From: an uncultured Vibrio sp.
GTDB lineage: Bacteria > Pseudomonadota > Gammaproteobacteria > Enterobacterales > Vibrionaceae
NCBI RefSeq assembly: GCF_947488985.1
Contig: NZ_CANLBV010000026.1
Span: forward strand, 1 to 47,814
Length of the DNA stretch: 47,814 nucleotides
Direction: 5' to 3'
Shown: in pieces, positions 1 to 7,710 of the stretch
Layout of the letters: each line of letters begins with the position of its first letter
How positions within the stretch are numbered: the first letter of the stretch is position 1
Program-made: the position numbers and the translations under genes
The notes under the pieces: model-generated
What the model saw: only the letters and a program-made list of their open reading frames with translations
Databases searched by the model: none
What the model was told of the DNA's origin: nothing

Positions 1-78
1 CTACAATCAAAAATTCTAACGCAGTTATCGAGCGTTTTAACAAGCTAGGGTGACCAGTTATTTACTACGATTGGTATG
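1..78 (-). repeat. Dispersed MITE-like repeat, partial copy cut by the window edge
   Basis: Read on the minus strand, this segment matches the left half of the element at 44724-44890 almost base for base, beginning with ATACCAATCGTAGTAAATAA and passing through the CGCTCGATAACTGCGTTAGA core. The rest of the copy would lie before base 1. It sits just downstream of the lipase gene. Confidence 0.8.
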
Positions 79-85
79 AAAACTC

Positions 86-874
86 TCAATGCTGATCAAA
101 AAAATCCTTGTTGCGAATATACTTGCTCATTAAGTGATAAGAGAAAGGCCTTATTAGCCAGCTAAAAATAGATCGACCAAGGCGAATAAACGTTGGGGTA
201 TTCTCGTAGATCCGCCCGTTATAAAGCCACAAAACTTTGCCAACATGCCAATAAAGTAAAGGGACAGGGGGCATAAAGGTCACGATGTCGATGTCGCAAC
301 AGATACGATAGGTTTTTTTGTTCAAGCGATAGTGTTTTTTGAAATTCCAATCACCAACGGCTGGCTGTCCGAAGGTGACGACTCGTTTAATGCAGCCTGG
401 GTATTGTTGGTCAAAGTAATCAGCCAATATACAGCCAATTGCACCACCGGAAGAGTGACCGGTGACCGATACCCTTTTCCCTTGCTCTAATAACGGGATG
501 AGCGTTGCCTCCAATCGTTCAATGACGCTTAGGCCCAGTTTATCGTTATTGCGGTGTGGTTGGCTTTCTTGAAATATTAGATGATAGAAGCCAGCATGTA
601 TTCGATAGTTCAGGCCAATCTTCTTACAGCTTCTGGTCCATAAGGCAAAGTTCAGTAACCAATCTGAGACGCTGTGCGAGCCTTTGAGCACCACCACCAC
701 CTCATCTTTGTCCTTACTCCATAAAACCCGGATGATGGTTTTGCCAAACTCATTGTTGATCACGCGTTGTCCGTTAGGGTCAAAACCATAGCGGGTCTGT
801 TTAAACCCTCTAGGGTAAGCGAGACTACAGAGAACAGCATAGCGTTCGTATTGATAGCGTTTGAGTGGTTTCAC
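86..874 (-). CDS. Lipase class 3 family protein (alpha/beta hydrolase)
   Basis: A 262-residue protein of the class 3 lipase type, which hydrolyses acylglycerols or related esters. The nucleophile elbow GHSSGG is at residues 139-144 with the likely catalytic Ser141. The acidic residue is probably Asp196 in the D-I-V segment before a proline-rich stretch, and His247 is the likely triad histidine. There is no clear signal peptide, so it looks cytoplasmic or membrane-associated. It stands alone, facing away from the tRNA cluster, with a repeat copy directly behind its stop codon. The substrate cannot be inferred from sequence. Confidence 0.85.
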   Translation of the reverse strand: MKPLKRYQYERYAVLCSLAYPRGFKQTRYGFDPNGQRVINNEFGKTIIRVLWSKDKDEVVVVLKGSHSVSDWLLNFALWTRSCKKIGLNYRIHAGFYHLIFQESQPHRNNDKLGLSVIERLEATLIPLLEQGKRVSVTGHSSGGAIGCILADYFDQQYPGCIKRVVTFGQPAVGDWNFKKHYRLNKKTYRICCDIDIVTFMPPVPLLYWHVGKVLWLYNGRIYENTPTFIRLGRSIFSWLIRPFSYHLMSKYIRNKDFFDQH

Positions 875-1106
875 ATTCAGGTGTCGTTTGGAGTCTTATT
901 TAACAGTCTAATCCTCAATTATGAAAAGCGGATGAAGCAGAAACAGCCCAGGACCAAGCACACAACAAAGCGCACTGTATTATTCGTTGAGTGCGAGTTG
1001 GCTGAATTGAGATGCGTTATTGTGGGCAAAGTTTGTACAAGCTGCGTTGATTTCATGCTGTAAAGTGCGATAAATAATCACTTGAATTAAAAGATAAAAT
1101 TTATGG

Positions 1107-1134
1107 TTGACGAATTTTTCCCATCCGTTAAAGT
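1107..1134 (+). promoter_or_regulatory. Probable sigma-70 promoter of the tRNA cluster
   Basis: TTGACG at 1107-1112 and TAAAGT at 1129-1134 are separated by 16 bp, about 77 bp before the first tRNA. A GC-containing stretch follows the -10 element, as in stable RNA promoters. Assigned by eye only. Confidence 0.5.
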
Positions 1135-1210
1135 ACACCTCGTTCTCACGGCTTAGGTCACTGAGAGATGGTGTTTTACTTTTCAGTAATCAGCATCGCA
1201 TGATTGCGTT

Positions 1211-1297
1211 GCCCTGGTGGTGGAATTGGTAGACACAAGGGATTTAAAATCCCTCGGCGTTCGCGCTGTGCCGGTTCAAGTCCGGCCCGGGGCACCA
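1211..1297 (+). tRNA. tRNA-Leu (anticodon TAA), copy 1
   Basis: An 87-nt class II tRNA with encoded CCA. The anticodon TAA at 1245-1247 lies in a TTTAAAA loop. The long variable arm is a 5-bp stem capped by TTCG. It is the first of five tRNAs, and its upstream 40 bp are repeated before copy 2. Confidence 0.97.
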
Positions 1298-1363
1298 TCT
1301 ATCTAGTTGCTACTTTCGAGTAGAGTGATGAACTAAAATACATCAATATATTATGTTGATAAA

Positions 1364-1437
1364 GGCGCCTTGGCAGAGTGGCTATGCAGCGGATTGCAAA
1401 TCCGTGGACCTCGGTTCGACTCCGGGAGGCGCCTCCA
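1364..1437 (+). tRNA. tRNA-Cys (anticodon GCA), copy 1
   Basis: A 74-nt cloverleaf with acceptor stem GGCGCCT/AGGCGCC and encoded CCA. The anticodon GCA is at 1396-1398. It is identical to the second copy at 1805-1878. Confidence 0.97.
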
Positions 1438-1491
1438 TTCTCTCTTTCTATTTTGTGTTTACAAGAAGAGATAAGCAAAAAGAATGAACAT

Positions 1492-1567
1492 GCGATACTA
1501 GCTCAGTTGGTAGAGCGCAACCTTGCCAAGGTTGAGGTCATCGGTTCGAACCCGATGTATCGCTCCA
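1492..1567 (+). tRNA. tRNA-Gly (anticodon GCC)
   Basis: A 76-nt cloverleaf with acceptor stem GCGATAC/GTATCGC, discriminator T and encoded CCA. The anticodon GCC is at 1525-1527 in a TTGCCAA loop. Gly, Cys and Leu(TAA) tRNAs are also linked in E. coli (glyW-cysT-leuZ). Confidence 0.96.
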
Positions 1568-1647
1568 AATTTTATTATGTTGATTTCTTTCGACATGAAG
1601 ATGGTGTTTTACTTTTCAGTAATCGGCATCGCAATAAAGTATTGCGT

Positions 1648-1734
1648 GCCCTGGTGGTGGAATTGGTAGACACAAGGGATTTAAAATCCCTCGACGTTCG
1701 CGTTGTGCCGGTTCAAGTCCGGCCCGGGGCACCA
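1648..1734 (+). tRNA. tRNA-Leu (anticodon TAA), copy 2
   Basis: It matches copy 1 except for two changes in the variable arm, G to A and C to T. These two bases pair with each other, so a G-C pair has become A-T. The upstream segment (about 1600-1647) repeats the sequence before copy 1, pointing to duplication of a Leu-Cys unit. Confidence 0.97.
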
Positions 1735-1804
1735 TCTATTGGATTATTACCTTACTAGCAGTTTGGTAGTAGTCAAAAGAGTTGTTCTCTTAAAACACTG
1801 TTGA

Positions 1805-1878
1805 GGCGCCTTGGCAGAGTGGCTATGCAGCGGATTGCAAATCCGTGGACCTCGGTTCGACTCCGGGAGGCGCCTCCA
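1805..1878 (+). tRNA. tRNA-Cys (anticodon GCA), copy 2
   Basis: A 74-nt tRNA identical to the first tRNA-Cys, the last gene of the cluster. A strong hairpin terminator follows within 10 bp. Confidence 0.97.
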
Positions 1879-1886
1879 TCATTTAG

Positions 1887-1916
1887 AAAGCCCGATCAGA
1901 AATGATCGGGCTTTTT
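1887..1916 (+). terminator. Rho-independent terminator of the tRNA cluster
   Basis: Stem AAAGCCCGATCA pairs with TGATCGGGCTTT around a GAAA loop, and a T run follows. It lies directly after the last tRNA. Confidence 0.9.
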
Positions 1917-1994
1917 GCTATCTGTATCTTTTCTCCATCAGCCACAGCTCATCACTTAACGATTCCATCTCATTGAACCACGCTCTCTATCATC

Positions 1995-2052
1995 TGCTGC
2001 CCCAAGCTTTTTAGCTATTTCTTCTCGCTTACTTACTGTGATTGATATGAAT
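1995..2052 (+). repeat. Degenerate right-end fragment of the MITE-like repeat
   Basis: The segment from CAAGC through CTTACTTACTGTGATTGATAT aligns with the right end of the element at 44724-44890, with scattered mismatches and a short deletion. No left half is visible. The remainder of the 1920-2640 gap holds no gene that I can see, only the regulatory motifs listed separately. Confidence 0.6.
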
Positions 2053-2365
2053 GGCATTGGTTAAAGGATTACTCCATTGTTATTTTGTGACACCGTAACT
2101 TTAGGGTTTAGGGGGAATACTATAAAGAAAGTAGGAAATCAGTTAAGAGCATATAAAGCAAGAGTGATCACTTCACGGCGTGTTGACTTAATTAACGTGA
2201 TCTTCTTCGCGAGGTAACCGTTGTTATTGTGTAGCGTGGAAAATAAGGAATGTAATGACATAACTGGCACTTTTCCTGGGACGAGGGGAGTCTTCACATT
2301 TATATATCGCTGTTCATAATTATGTAACTATTTTTGTTGTGATGGCACCGAATTACATGAGTGAG

Positions 2366-2380
2366 TGATAATCATTATCA
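2366..2380 (+). promoter_or_regulatory. Perfect 7-1-7 Fur-type palindrome
   Basis: TGATAATCATTATCA is a perfect inverted repeat matching the 7-1-7 Fur core. It lies about 260 bp before nirB, with no other gene between. Whether it controls nirB or an unannotated transcript is unknown. Confidence 0.6.
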
Positions 2381-2530
2381 TTAACGAGCTTTATTTCTTC
2401 TTATTTCTGGAATATTACAACATATCAAGCATTGAGCTTGCATGCATATTAAATTCTACGAAACTCGATAAAATATGTGATTATTTGCTATATTTGTCTG
2501 ACAAATGAACGTTTTCTACCTCTTTTGTTC

Positions 2531-2545
2531 TACCCCTTTAGGGTA
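2531..2545 (+). promoter_or_regulatory. NarL/NarP-like palindrome upstream of nirB
   Basis: TACCCCTTTAGGGTA is an inverted repeat of TACCC/GGGTA resembling the 7-2-7 NarP site, but it is 15 bp rather than 16. A weak FNR-like motif (TTGATTTGCGTCAT, 2560-2573) follows it. Both fit anaerobic, nitrate/nitrite-responsive control of nirB. Confidence 0.4.
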
Positions 2546-2639
2546 GTTCGATTTTGTAATTGATTTGCGTCATATTTTCATTTTCTTTCATAATTCATCA
2601 TGCGCTCAGTTAAGAAATATATAACCTTCAGGAATTCTT

Positions 2640-5213
2640 ATGAGCAAGATGAAGCTAGTCGTAATTGGTAACGGCATGGTCGGCCATCGCTATATCGAAG
2701 ATTTAGTCGAGAAGACAGACGTTGCAAACATGGACATCACAGTCTTCTGTGAAGAGCCTCGTGTCGCGTACGATCGTGTGCACCTTTCTTCTTATTTTTC
2801 ACACCATACCGCGGAAGAACTTTCTTTAGTCAAAGAGGGCTTCTACGAGAAACACGGCATCAACATGTTGCTTGGCGAACGTGCTATTAATGTTAACCGT
2901 GAAAAGAAAACAGTCTACTCAAGCACGGGTCGTGAAATTCAATACGACAAACTTGTTCTTGCGACGGGTTCTTTCCCATTTGTCCCTCCAATCAAAGGTA
3001 ACGACGGTAAAGACTGTTTCGTTTACCGCACAATTGAAGATCTGAAAGCGATTGAAGCAACGGCTAAGAACTCAAAGTCTGGCGTTGTTGTTGGTGGCGG
3101 CCTATTGGGGCTTGAAGCGGCAGGTGCGCTAAAAGCACTGGGCGTGACCACACACGTTGTTGAGTTTGCGCCTAAGCTAATGGCTGAGCAACTTGACCAA
3201 GCGGGTGGTAACCAACTTCGTCAAAAAATCGAACGTATGGGCGTTAACGTACATACAAGCAAGAACACGCTTGAGATTGCTCCTGAAGGCACTGAAGCTC
3301 GTAACGTAATGCGCTTTGCAGACGATACTGAGCTAGAAACTGATTTCATCGTATTCTCTGCTGGTATTCGCCCTCAAGACAAACTTGCTCGTCAAATGGG
3401 TCTAGGTATTGCGCCTCGTGGCGGCATCGAGATTAACGATCACTGTCAAACGACAGACAAAGATATCTACGCAATCGGTGAGTGTGCGTCTTGGAACCAA
3501 ACGTTCTACGGCCTTGTTGCTCCTGGCTACAAAATGGCGACGGTAGCGGTTGACCACGTTGTTGGCAACGAAAGCACATTTGAAGGTGCTGATATGTCTG
3601 CGAAGCTTAAGCTTCTAGGCGTGAAAGTAGGCTCTATCGGTGATGCGAACGGTCGTACTCCTGGCTGTAAGAGCTACGTTTACCAAAACGAAGAGCAAGA
3701 AGTTTACAAGCGCTTAATCGTTTCTGAAGACAACAAGAAGCTGCTTGGTGCGGTAATGGTTGGTGATACGTCTGACTACGGCGATCTTCTACAGCTTATG
3801 CTGAACGAAATCGACCTGCCAGAACACCCAGATGCTCTAATTCTTCCTGCACACGCGGGTGCTGAAAAGCCAACACTTGGCGCAGACTCACTTCCTGAAT
3901 CTGCAGTTATCTGTTCTTGTTTTGATGTGACTAAAGGCAAGATCGCTCAAGCGGTTGCTGAAGGTCATCACACAATCGGTGATATCAAAGCAGTAACAGG
4001 TGCAGGTACTGGTTGTGGTGGTTGTATTCCACTTGTAACTTCAGTACTAAACGCTGAACTAGCTAAAGCTGGTGTTGAAGTGAAGAACGACGTATGTGAG
4101 CACTTTGCTTACTCTCGCCAAGAGCTTTTCCACCTAATTCGCATCGAAGAAATCAAAACGTTCGATGAGTTACTAGAGAAATACGGTAAAGGTTACGGCT
4201 GTGAAGTATGTAAGCCTCTAGCGGGTTCTATCCTTGCTTCTTGCTGGGGTGAACACATCCTTAAGCCTGAGCTAGTGAAGCTGCACGATACCAACGATAA
4301 CTTCCTAGGTAACATGCAAAAAGACGGTACTTACTCTGTTATCCCTCGTATGGCGGGTGGTGAAGTAACACCTCAAGCGCTAAGCGTTCTTGCTGATGTT
4401 GCTGCTGAATACAACCTATACACCAAAATTACGGGTGCACAACGTATTGGTCTATTCGGTGCTCAGAAAGATGACTTACCAGCTATCTGGAAGAAGTTAA
4501 TCGCTGCAGGTTACGAAACAGGTCAAGCTTACGCAAAAGCACTTCGTATGGCTAAGACATGTGTTGGTTCTACTTGGTGTCGTTACGGCGTTCAAGATTC
4601 AGTAGGCCTAGGCGTGATGATCGAGAACCGTTACAAAGGCATCCGTACTCCTCATAAGATGAAGTTTGGTGTGTCTGGCTGTACTCGTGAGTGTGCTGAA
4701 GCTCAAGGTAAAGATTTAGGTATTATCGCAACTGACGCAGGTTGGAATATGTATGTATGTGGTAACGGTGGTATGAAACCTCGTCATGCAGACTTACTTG
4801 CAAGCGACCTAGACCAAGAAACGCTGATCAAATACATCGACCGTTTCATGATGTTCTACATCCGCACGGCTGCTCCGCTACAACGTACTTCGGTATGGAT
4901 GGACAACCTAGAAGGTGGTGTTGATTACCTGCGTGAAGTTATTGTAGACAACAAGCTTGGCATCAATGACCAACTTGAAACTGACATTGCTGGCCTAGTA
5001 GATAACTTTGCTTGTGAATGGACAGATACAATCAATGACGAAGCTCAACTTAAGCGCTTTGCACACTTCATCAATGCTGATGACCGTGATGAAAACGTTG
5101 TGTTTGTTGATGATGGCCGTGAACAACACCGTCCAGCGACATTCACTGAGAAACATCCTGAAGCTATTACATCAAAACATCAGGGCGACATCATTCACGT
5201 AGAAACTGTGTAA
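2640..5213 (+). CDS. nirB: Nitrite reductase (NADH), large subunit
   Basis: NirB (857 residues; the E. coli protein is 847) reduces nitrite to ammonium with NADH in the cytoplasm. The N-terminal part is an FAD/NAD(P)-binding pyridine nucleotide-disulfide oxidoreductase domain starting with VVIGNGMVGHRY. A BFD-like [2Fe-2S] segment has cysteines near 425, 427, 458 and 461. The C-terminal siroheme/[4Fe-4S] domain shows C641, C647, C681 and C685 in CVGSTWC and SGCTREC. The start is supported by AGGA at 2630-2633. nirD follows after 14 bp, and cobA downstream supplies the first step of siroheme synthesis. Confidence 0.97.
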   Translation: MSKMKLVVIGNGMVGHRYIEDLVEKTDVANMDITVFCEEPRVAYDRVHLSSYFSHHTAEELSLVKEGFYEKHGINMLLGERAINVNREKKTVYSSTGREIQYDKLVLATGSFPFVPPIKGNDGKDCFVYRTIEDLKAIEATAKNSKSGVVVGGGLLGLEAAGALKALGVTTHVVEFAPKLMAEQLDQAGGNQLRQKIERMGVNVHTSKNTLEIAPEGTEARNVMRFADDTELETDFIVFSAGIRPQDKLARQMGLGIAPRGGIEINDHCQTTDKDIYAIGECASWNQTFYGLVAPGYKMATVAVDHVVGNESTFEGADMSAKLKLLGVKVGSIGDANGRTPGCKSYVYQNEEQEVYKRLIVSEDNKKLLGAVMVGDTSDYGDLLQLMLNEIDLPEHPDALILPAHAGAEKPTLGADSLPESAVICSCFDVTKGKIAQAVAEGHHTIGDIKAVTGAGTGCGGCIPLVTSVLNAELAKAGVEVKNDVCEHFAYSRQELFHLIRIEEIKTFDELLEKYGKGYGCEVCKPLAGSILASCWGEHILKPELVKLHDTNDNFLGNMQKDGTYSVIPRMAGGEVTPQALSVLADVAAEYNLYTKITGAQRIGLFGAQKDDLPAIWKKLIAAGYETGQAYAKALRMAKTCVGSTWCRYGVQDSVGLGVMIENRYKGIRTPHKMKFGVSGCTRECAEAQGKDLGIIATDAGWNMYVCGNGGMKPRHADLLASDLDQETLIKYIDRFMMFYIRTAAPLQRTSVWMDNLEGGVDYLREVIVDNKLGINDQLETDIAGLVDNFACEWTDTINDEAQLKRFAHFINADDRDENVVFVDDGREQHRPATFTEKHPEAITSKHQGDIIHVETV

Positions 5214-5227
5214 GGGGAGACGACATC

Positions 5228-5551
5228 ATGGCATTTACCAAAGTTTGTAAGATCGAAGACATTATTCCAGGTACCGGTGTTTGTGCATTGGTTGGTGGTA
5301 AGCAAGTAGCAGTCTTCCGCCCAACTATGGCTGAAGAAGTATTCGCGATTAGCAACACAGACCCTTACTTCCAGTCTAACGTGTTATCACGTGGTCTGAT
5401 TGTAGAGCACAAAGAAGCGCTTTGGGTGGCAAGCCCGCTTAAGAAGCAACGCTTTAACCTGACAACAGGTGCGTGCATGGAAGACGAGAACTTCAACGTC
5501 AAAGCGTACAAAGCTCGTGTTACCAAAGGTGCTGTAGAAATCTCGGCTTAA
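5228..5551 (+). CDS. nirD: Nitrite reductase (NADH), small subunit
   Basis: NirD (107 residues) is the Rieske-fold partner of NirB. Like other NirD proteins it lacks the cysteine/histidine ligands of true Rieske proteins, so it is structural rather than an Fe-S carrier. A strong GGGGAGA ribosome-binding site at 5214-5220 lies in the 14-bp gap after nirB, so the two genes are cotranscribed. Confidence 0.95.
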   Translation: MAFTKVCKIEDIIPGTGVCALVGGKQVAVFRPTMAEEVFAISNTDPYFQSNVLSRGLIVEHKEALWVASPLKKQRFNLTTGACMEDENFNVKAYKARVTKGAVEISA

Positions 5552-5582
5552 TCTTTGGATGACTAAGATTTGATAGTTCAAG

Positions 5583-5628
5583 GGTTCTAGTTCTCGATAT
5601 TGCCTTAACTCGGCAACTAGAGCCTTTT
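5583..5628 (+). terminator. Hairpin with T run between nirD and the nitrite channel
   Basis: GGTTCTAGTT pairs with AACTAGAGCC (one mismatch) around a long loop and is followed by TTTT. It could attenuate readthrough from nirBD into the channel gene. Confidence 0.55.
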
Positions 5629-5673
5629 CCTATCCAATTTTAACTTTTAATTTTACTTTTTAAGGACAACATT

Positions 5674-6537
5674 ATGTCTCCTGATTACAAACCCGCTGAA
5701 TTCGTTCAAACGATGATTGATGTGGGTGAAGCGAAAACTAAAACAAGTACTCGCGATCTTCTGATTCGAAGCACTATGGCTGGTATCATCCTTTCTCTAG
5801 CGGTTGTTGTTGCTATTACAGCAATGGTACAAACAGGCATTGGTCTTGTTGGCGCACTAGTGTTCCCAGTTGGTTTCGTTATTCTAAGTGTTATGGGTTA
5901 CGACCTAGTAACTGGCGTTTTCGGCCTTGCTCCTTTAGCTAAATTCGACAACCGCCCGGGCATTACTTGGGGGCGTATTTTACGTTGTTGGGGGCTGGTT
6001 GGCCTTGGTAACCTGATTGGTTCTCTCCTTGTGGCTTTTCTCGTGGCAGTATCGCTAACGGGTAACTTCTCTCTTGACCCAGATGCAGTTGCTCAAAAGT
6101 TCATTGCAGTCTCTACCGCTCGTAGCTTAGGTTTCGAAAATATGGGTATGGACGGCTGGATCACGTGTTTCGTGCGCGGTATTTTCTGTAACCTCATGGT
6201 TTGTCTAGGTGTAATTGGCAACATGACAGCACGTACGGTACCTGGCCGTGTGGCGATGATGTGGTTCCCAATCTTCATCTTCTTCGCGCTAGTCTTTGAG
6301 CACACAGTAGTAAACATGTTCCTATTCCCACTAGGTATGATTCTGGGTGCTGATTTTGGTATTGCGACATGGTTGAACTTCAACCTTATCCCAACAATCC
6401 TAGGTAACATCGTAGGTGGCTTAGCGTTAGCGTGTCTTCCTATTTACCTGACTCACGCAAAAACAGCGCCGTCGCTAGGTGCAAAAGAATCGACTCAATC
6501 GGTTAGTGGCGGTACGTTGAATAGAGCGAGCCGTTAA
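5674..6537 (+). CDS. nirC: Formate/nitrite transporter family channel, probable nitrite channel
   Basis: A 287-residue integral membrane protein of the FNT family. The family core is visible: an IFCNLMVCLGV segment around residues 170-180 and FEHTVVNMF with the central pore histidine His210. These pentameric channels move formate or nitrite across the inner membrane. Position behind nirBD makes nitrite import or export the likely role, hence the nirC assignment, although the sequence alone does not separate nitrite from formate. Start ATG follows AAGGACAAC. A second FNT protein, fused to CBS domains, is encoded at 45055-46506. Confidence 0.85.
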   Translation: MSPDYKPAEFVQTMIDVGEAKTKTSTRDLLIRSTMAGIILSLAVVVAITAMVQTGIGLVGALVFPVGFVILSVMGYDLVTGVFGLAPLAKFDNRPGITWGRILRCWGLVGLGNLIGSLLVAFLVAVSLTGNFSLDPDAVAQKFIAVSTARSLGFENMGMDGWITCFVRGIFCNLMVCLGVIGNMTARTVPGRVAMMWFPIFIFFALVFEHTVVNMFLFPLGMILGADFGIATWLNFNLIPTILGNIVGGLALACLPIYLTHAKTAPSLGAKESTQSVSGGTLNRASR

Positions 6538-6548
6538 AAATAGATTTA

Positions 6549-6577
6549 GCCTCTAGCGTAATGTTAGAGGCTTTTTT
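6549..6577 (+). terminator. Rho-independent terminator after nirC
   Basis: GCCTCTA pairs with TAGAGGC and is followed by six Ts. The next 300 bp before cobA hold no gene. A CCCATCCTGAAATAGGTTGACA stretch near 6588 may be an insertion sequence remnant. Confidence 0.85.
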
Positions 6578-6879
6578 GATCGCATTGTCCCATCCTGAAA
6601 TAGGTTGACACATTGTGAAAGCAAGACATCAGTCTGAAGCCAAGTGGCTGACCAATATCAATAACCCACCACCAATATGGTGAGCCGCAATAAGTGGATT
6701 AGGCCGTAATAGATTGTTTTGTTATATAAACTTCTATCTTAATTAGAATTAATCGTGAAGTTTTTCCGCAACAACTGGTAGTCTTAGAAATAGGAATATG
6801 AGCCGACCACGTAACTGAATTGCGAGCGGCTATACAGAATTAAGCTTGAACGATAACAAGCTAACTTTCGGAGCAAAGT

Positions 6880-7644
6880 ATGTCAGAAGTATCGCCATCG
6901 AATGTTAACGTAGCAAACAAAGGATTTGTTTCATTAGTCGGAGCGGGTCCCGGTGACCCGGAGTTATTAACGGTCAAAGCAGCACGAGTGATTCAGCAAG
7001 CTGACGTTTTGGTTTACGATCGCTTAGTTTCAAAAGATATTTTAGCCATGGCGAATGCAGACGCCGAGATGCTATACGTAGGTAAAAAACTCGATCATCA
7101 CTGCGTTCCACAAGATCAGATCAATCAAGTATTGGTAACCAAAGCGCAAGAGAACAAGCACGTAGTGCGCCTCAAAGGTGGTGACTCATTTATCTTTGGC
7201 CGTGGCGGAGAAGAGTGTGAAACACTGGCTGAGAATAACGTTAAGTTTGAAGTGATCCCTGGTATCACAGCCGCTGCAGGCGCTACTGCGTATGCAGGCA
7301 TTCCTCTAACACACCGTGATCACGCGCAAAGCGTTCAGTTTATTACAGGTCACCTTAAGAAAGATGGTGAAGATATCGATTGGCAATCTCTTGCTCAGCA
7401 TAACCACACCATCGTCTTCTACATGGGGCTTAAAGAGAGCCCGAATATTCAAAAGAATCTATTGGATAACGGTATGCGTTCGGATATGCCGATTGCCATT
7501 ATTGAAAACGGAACACGCCAAGAGCAAAAGGTGTATCGTGGCGGTTTAAGTGACTTGGCTAACCTAGCAAGCCGAGCACAAAGCCCAGCTTTAATTGTCG
7601 TGGGCAGCGTCACGCAATTGCATGAAAAATTGGCGTGGTTTTAA
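6880..7644 (+). CDS. cobA: Uroporphyrinogen-III C-methyltransferase
   Basis: A 254-residue SAM-dependent methyltransferase that converts uroporphyrinogen III to precorrin-2, the entry to siroheme. The family motifs are VGAGPGDPELLTVKA near residue 20, VRLKGGDSFIFGRGGEE near 105, and PGITAAAGATAYAGIPLTHR near 130. It has only the methyltransferase module; the dehydrogenase/ferrochelatase part of CysG is absent. GGAG at 6870-6873 supports the start. NirB needs siroheme, so the linkage to nirBDC is functional, although a terminator and 340 bp separate them. Confidence 0.93.
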   Translation: MSEVSPSNVNVANKGFVSLVGAGPGDPELLTVKAARVIQQADVLVYDRLVSKDILAMANADAEMLYVGKKLDHHCVPQDQINQVLVTKAQENKHVVRLKGGDSFIFGRGGEECETLAENNVKFEVIPGITAAAGATAYAGIPLTHRDHAQSVQFITGHLKKDGEDIDWQSLAQHNHTIVFYMGLKESPNIQKNLLDNGMRSDMPIAIIENGTRQEQKVYRGGLSDLANLASRAQSPALIVVGSVTQLHEKLAWF

Positions 7645-7710
7645 TGAGCCAGTTTAAAGCTGGTCAAGTTTAGCTTTGCTCTGGCTAAGGTAACATCAAG
7701 GTACCACTTA

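Noticed and set aside
767..1063. Plus-strand 98-codon ORF over the lipase start
   Set aside because: It overlaps the lipase coding sequence, lacks a ribosome-binding site and has no recognisable domain.
1378..2014. Two plus-strand ORFs across the tRNA genes
   Set aside because: They translate tRNA sequence and the terminator; the cloverleafs explain this DNA.
2366..2640. RyhB-type small RNA after the Fur palindrome
   Set aside because: The conserved RyhB core (ACGACATTGCTCACATTGC-like) is absent and no terminator precedes nirB.
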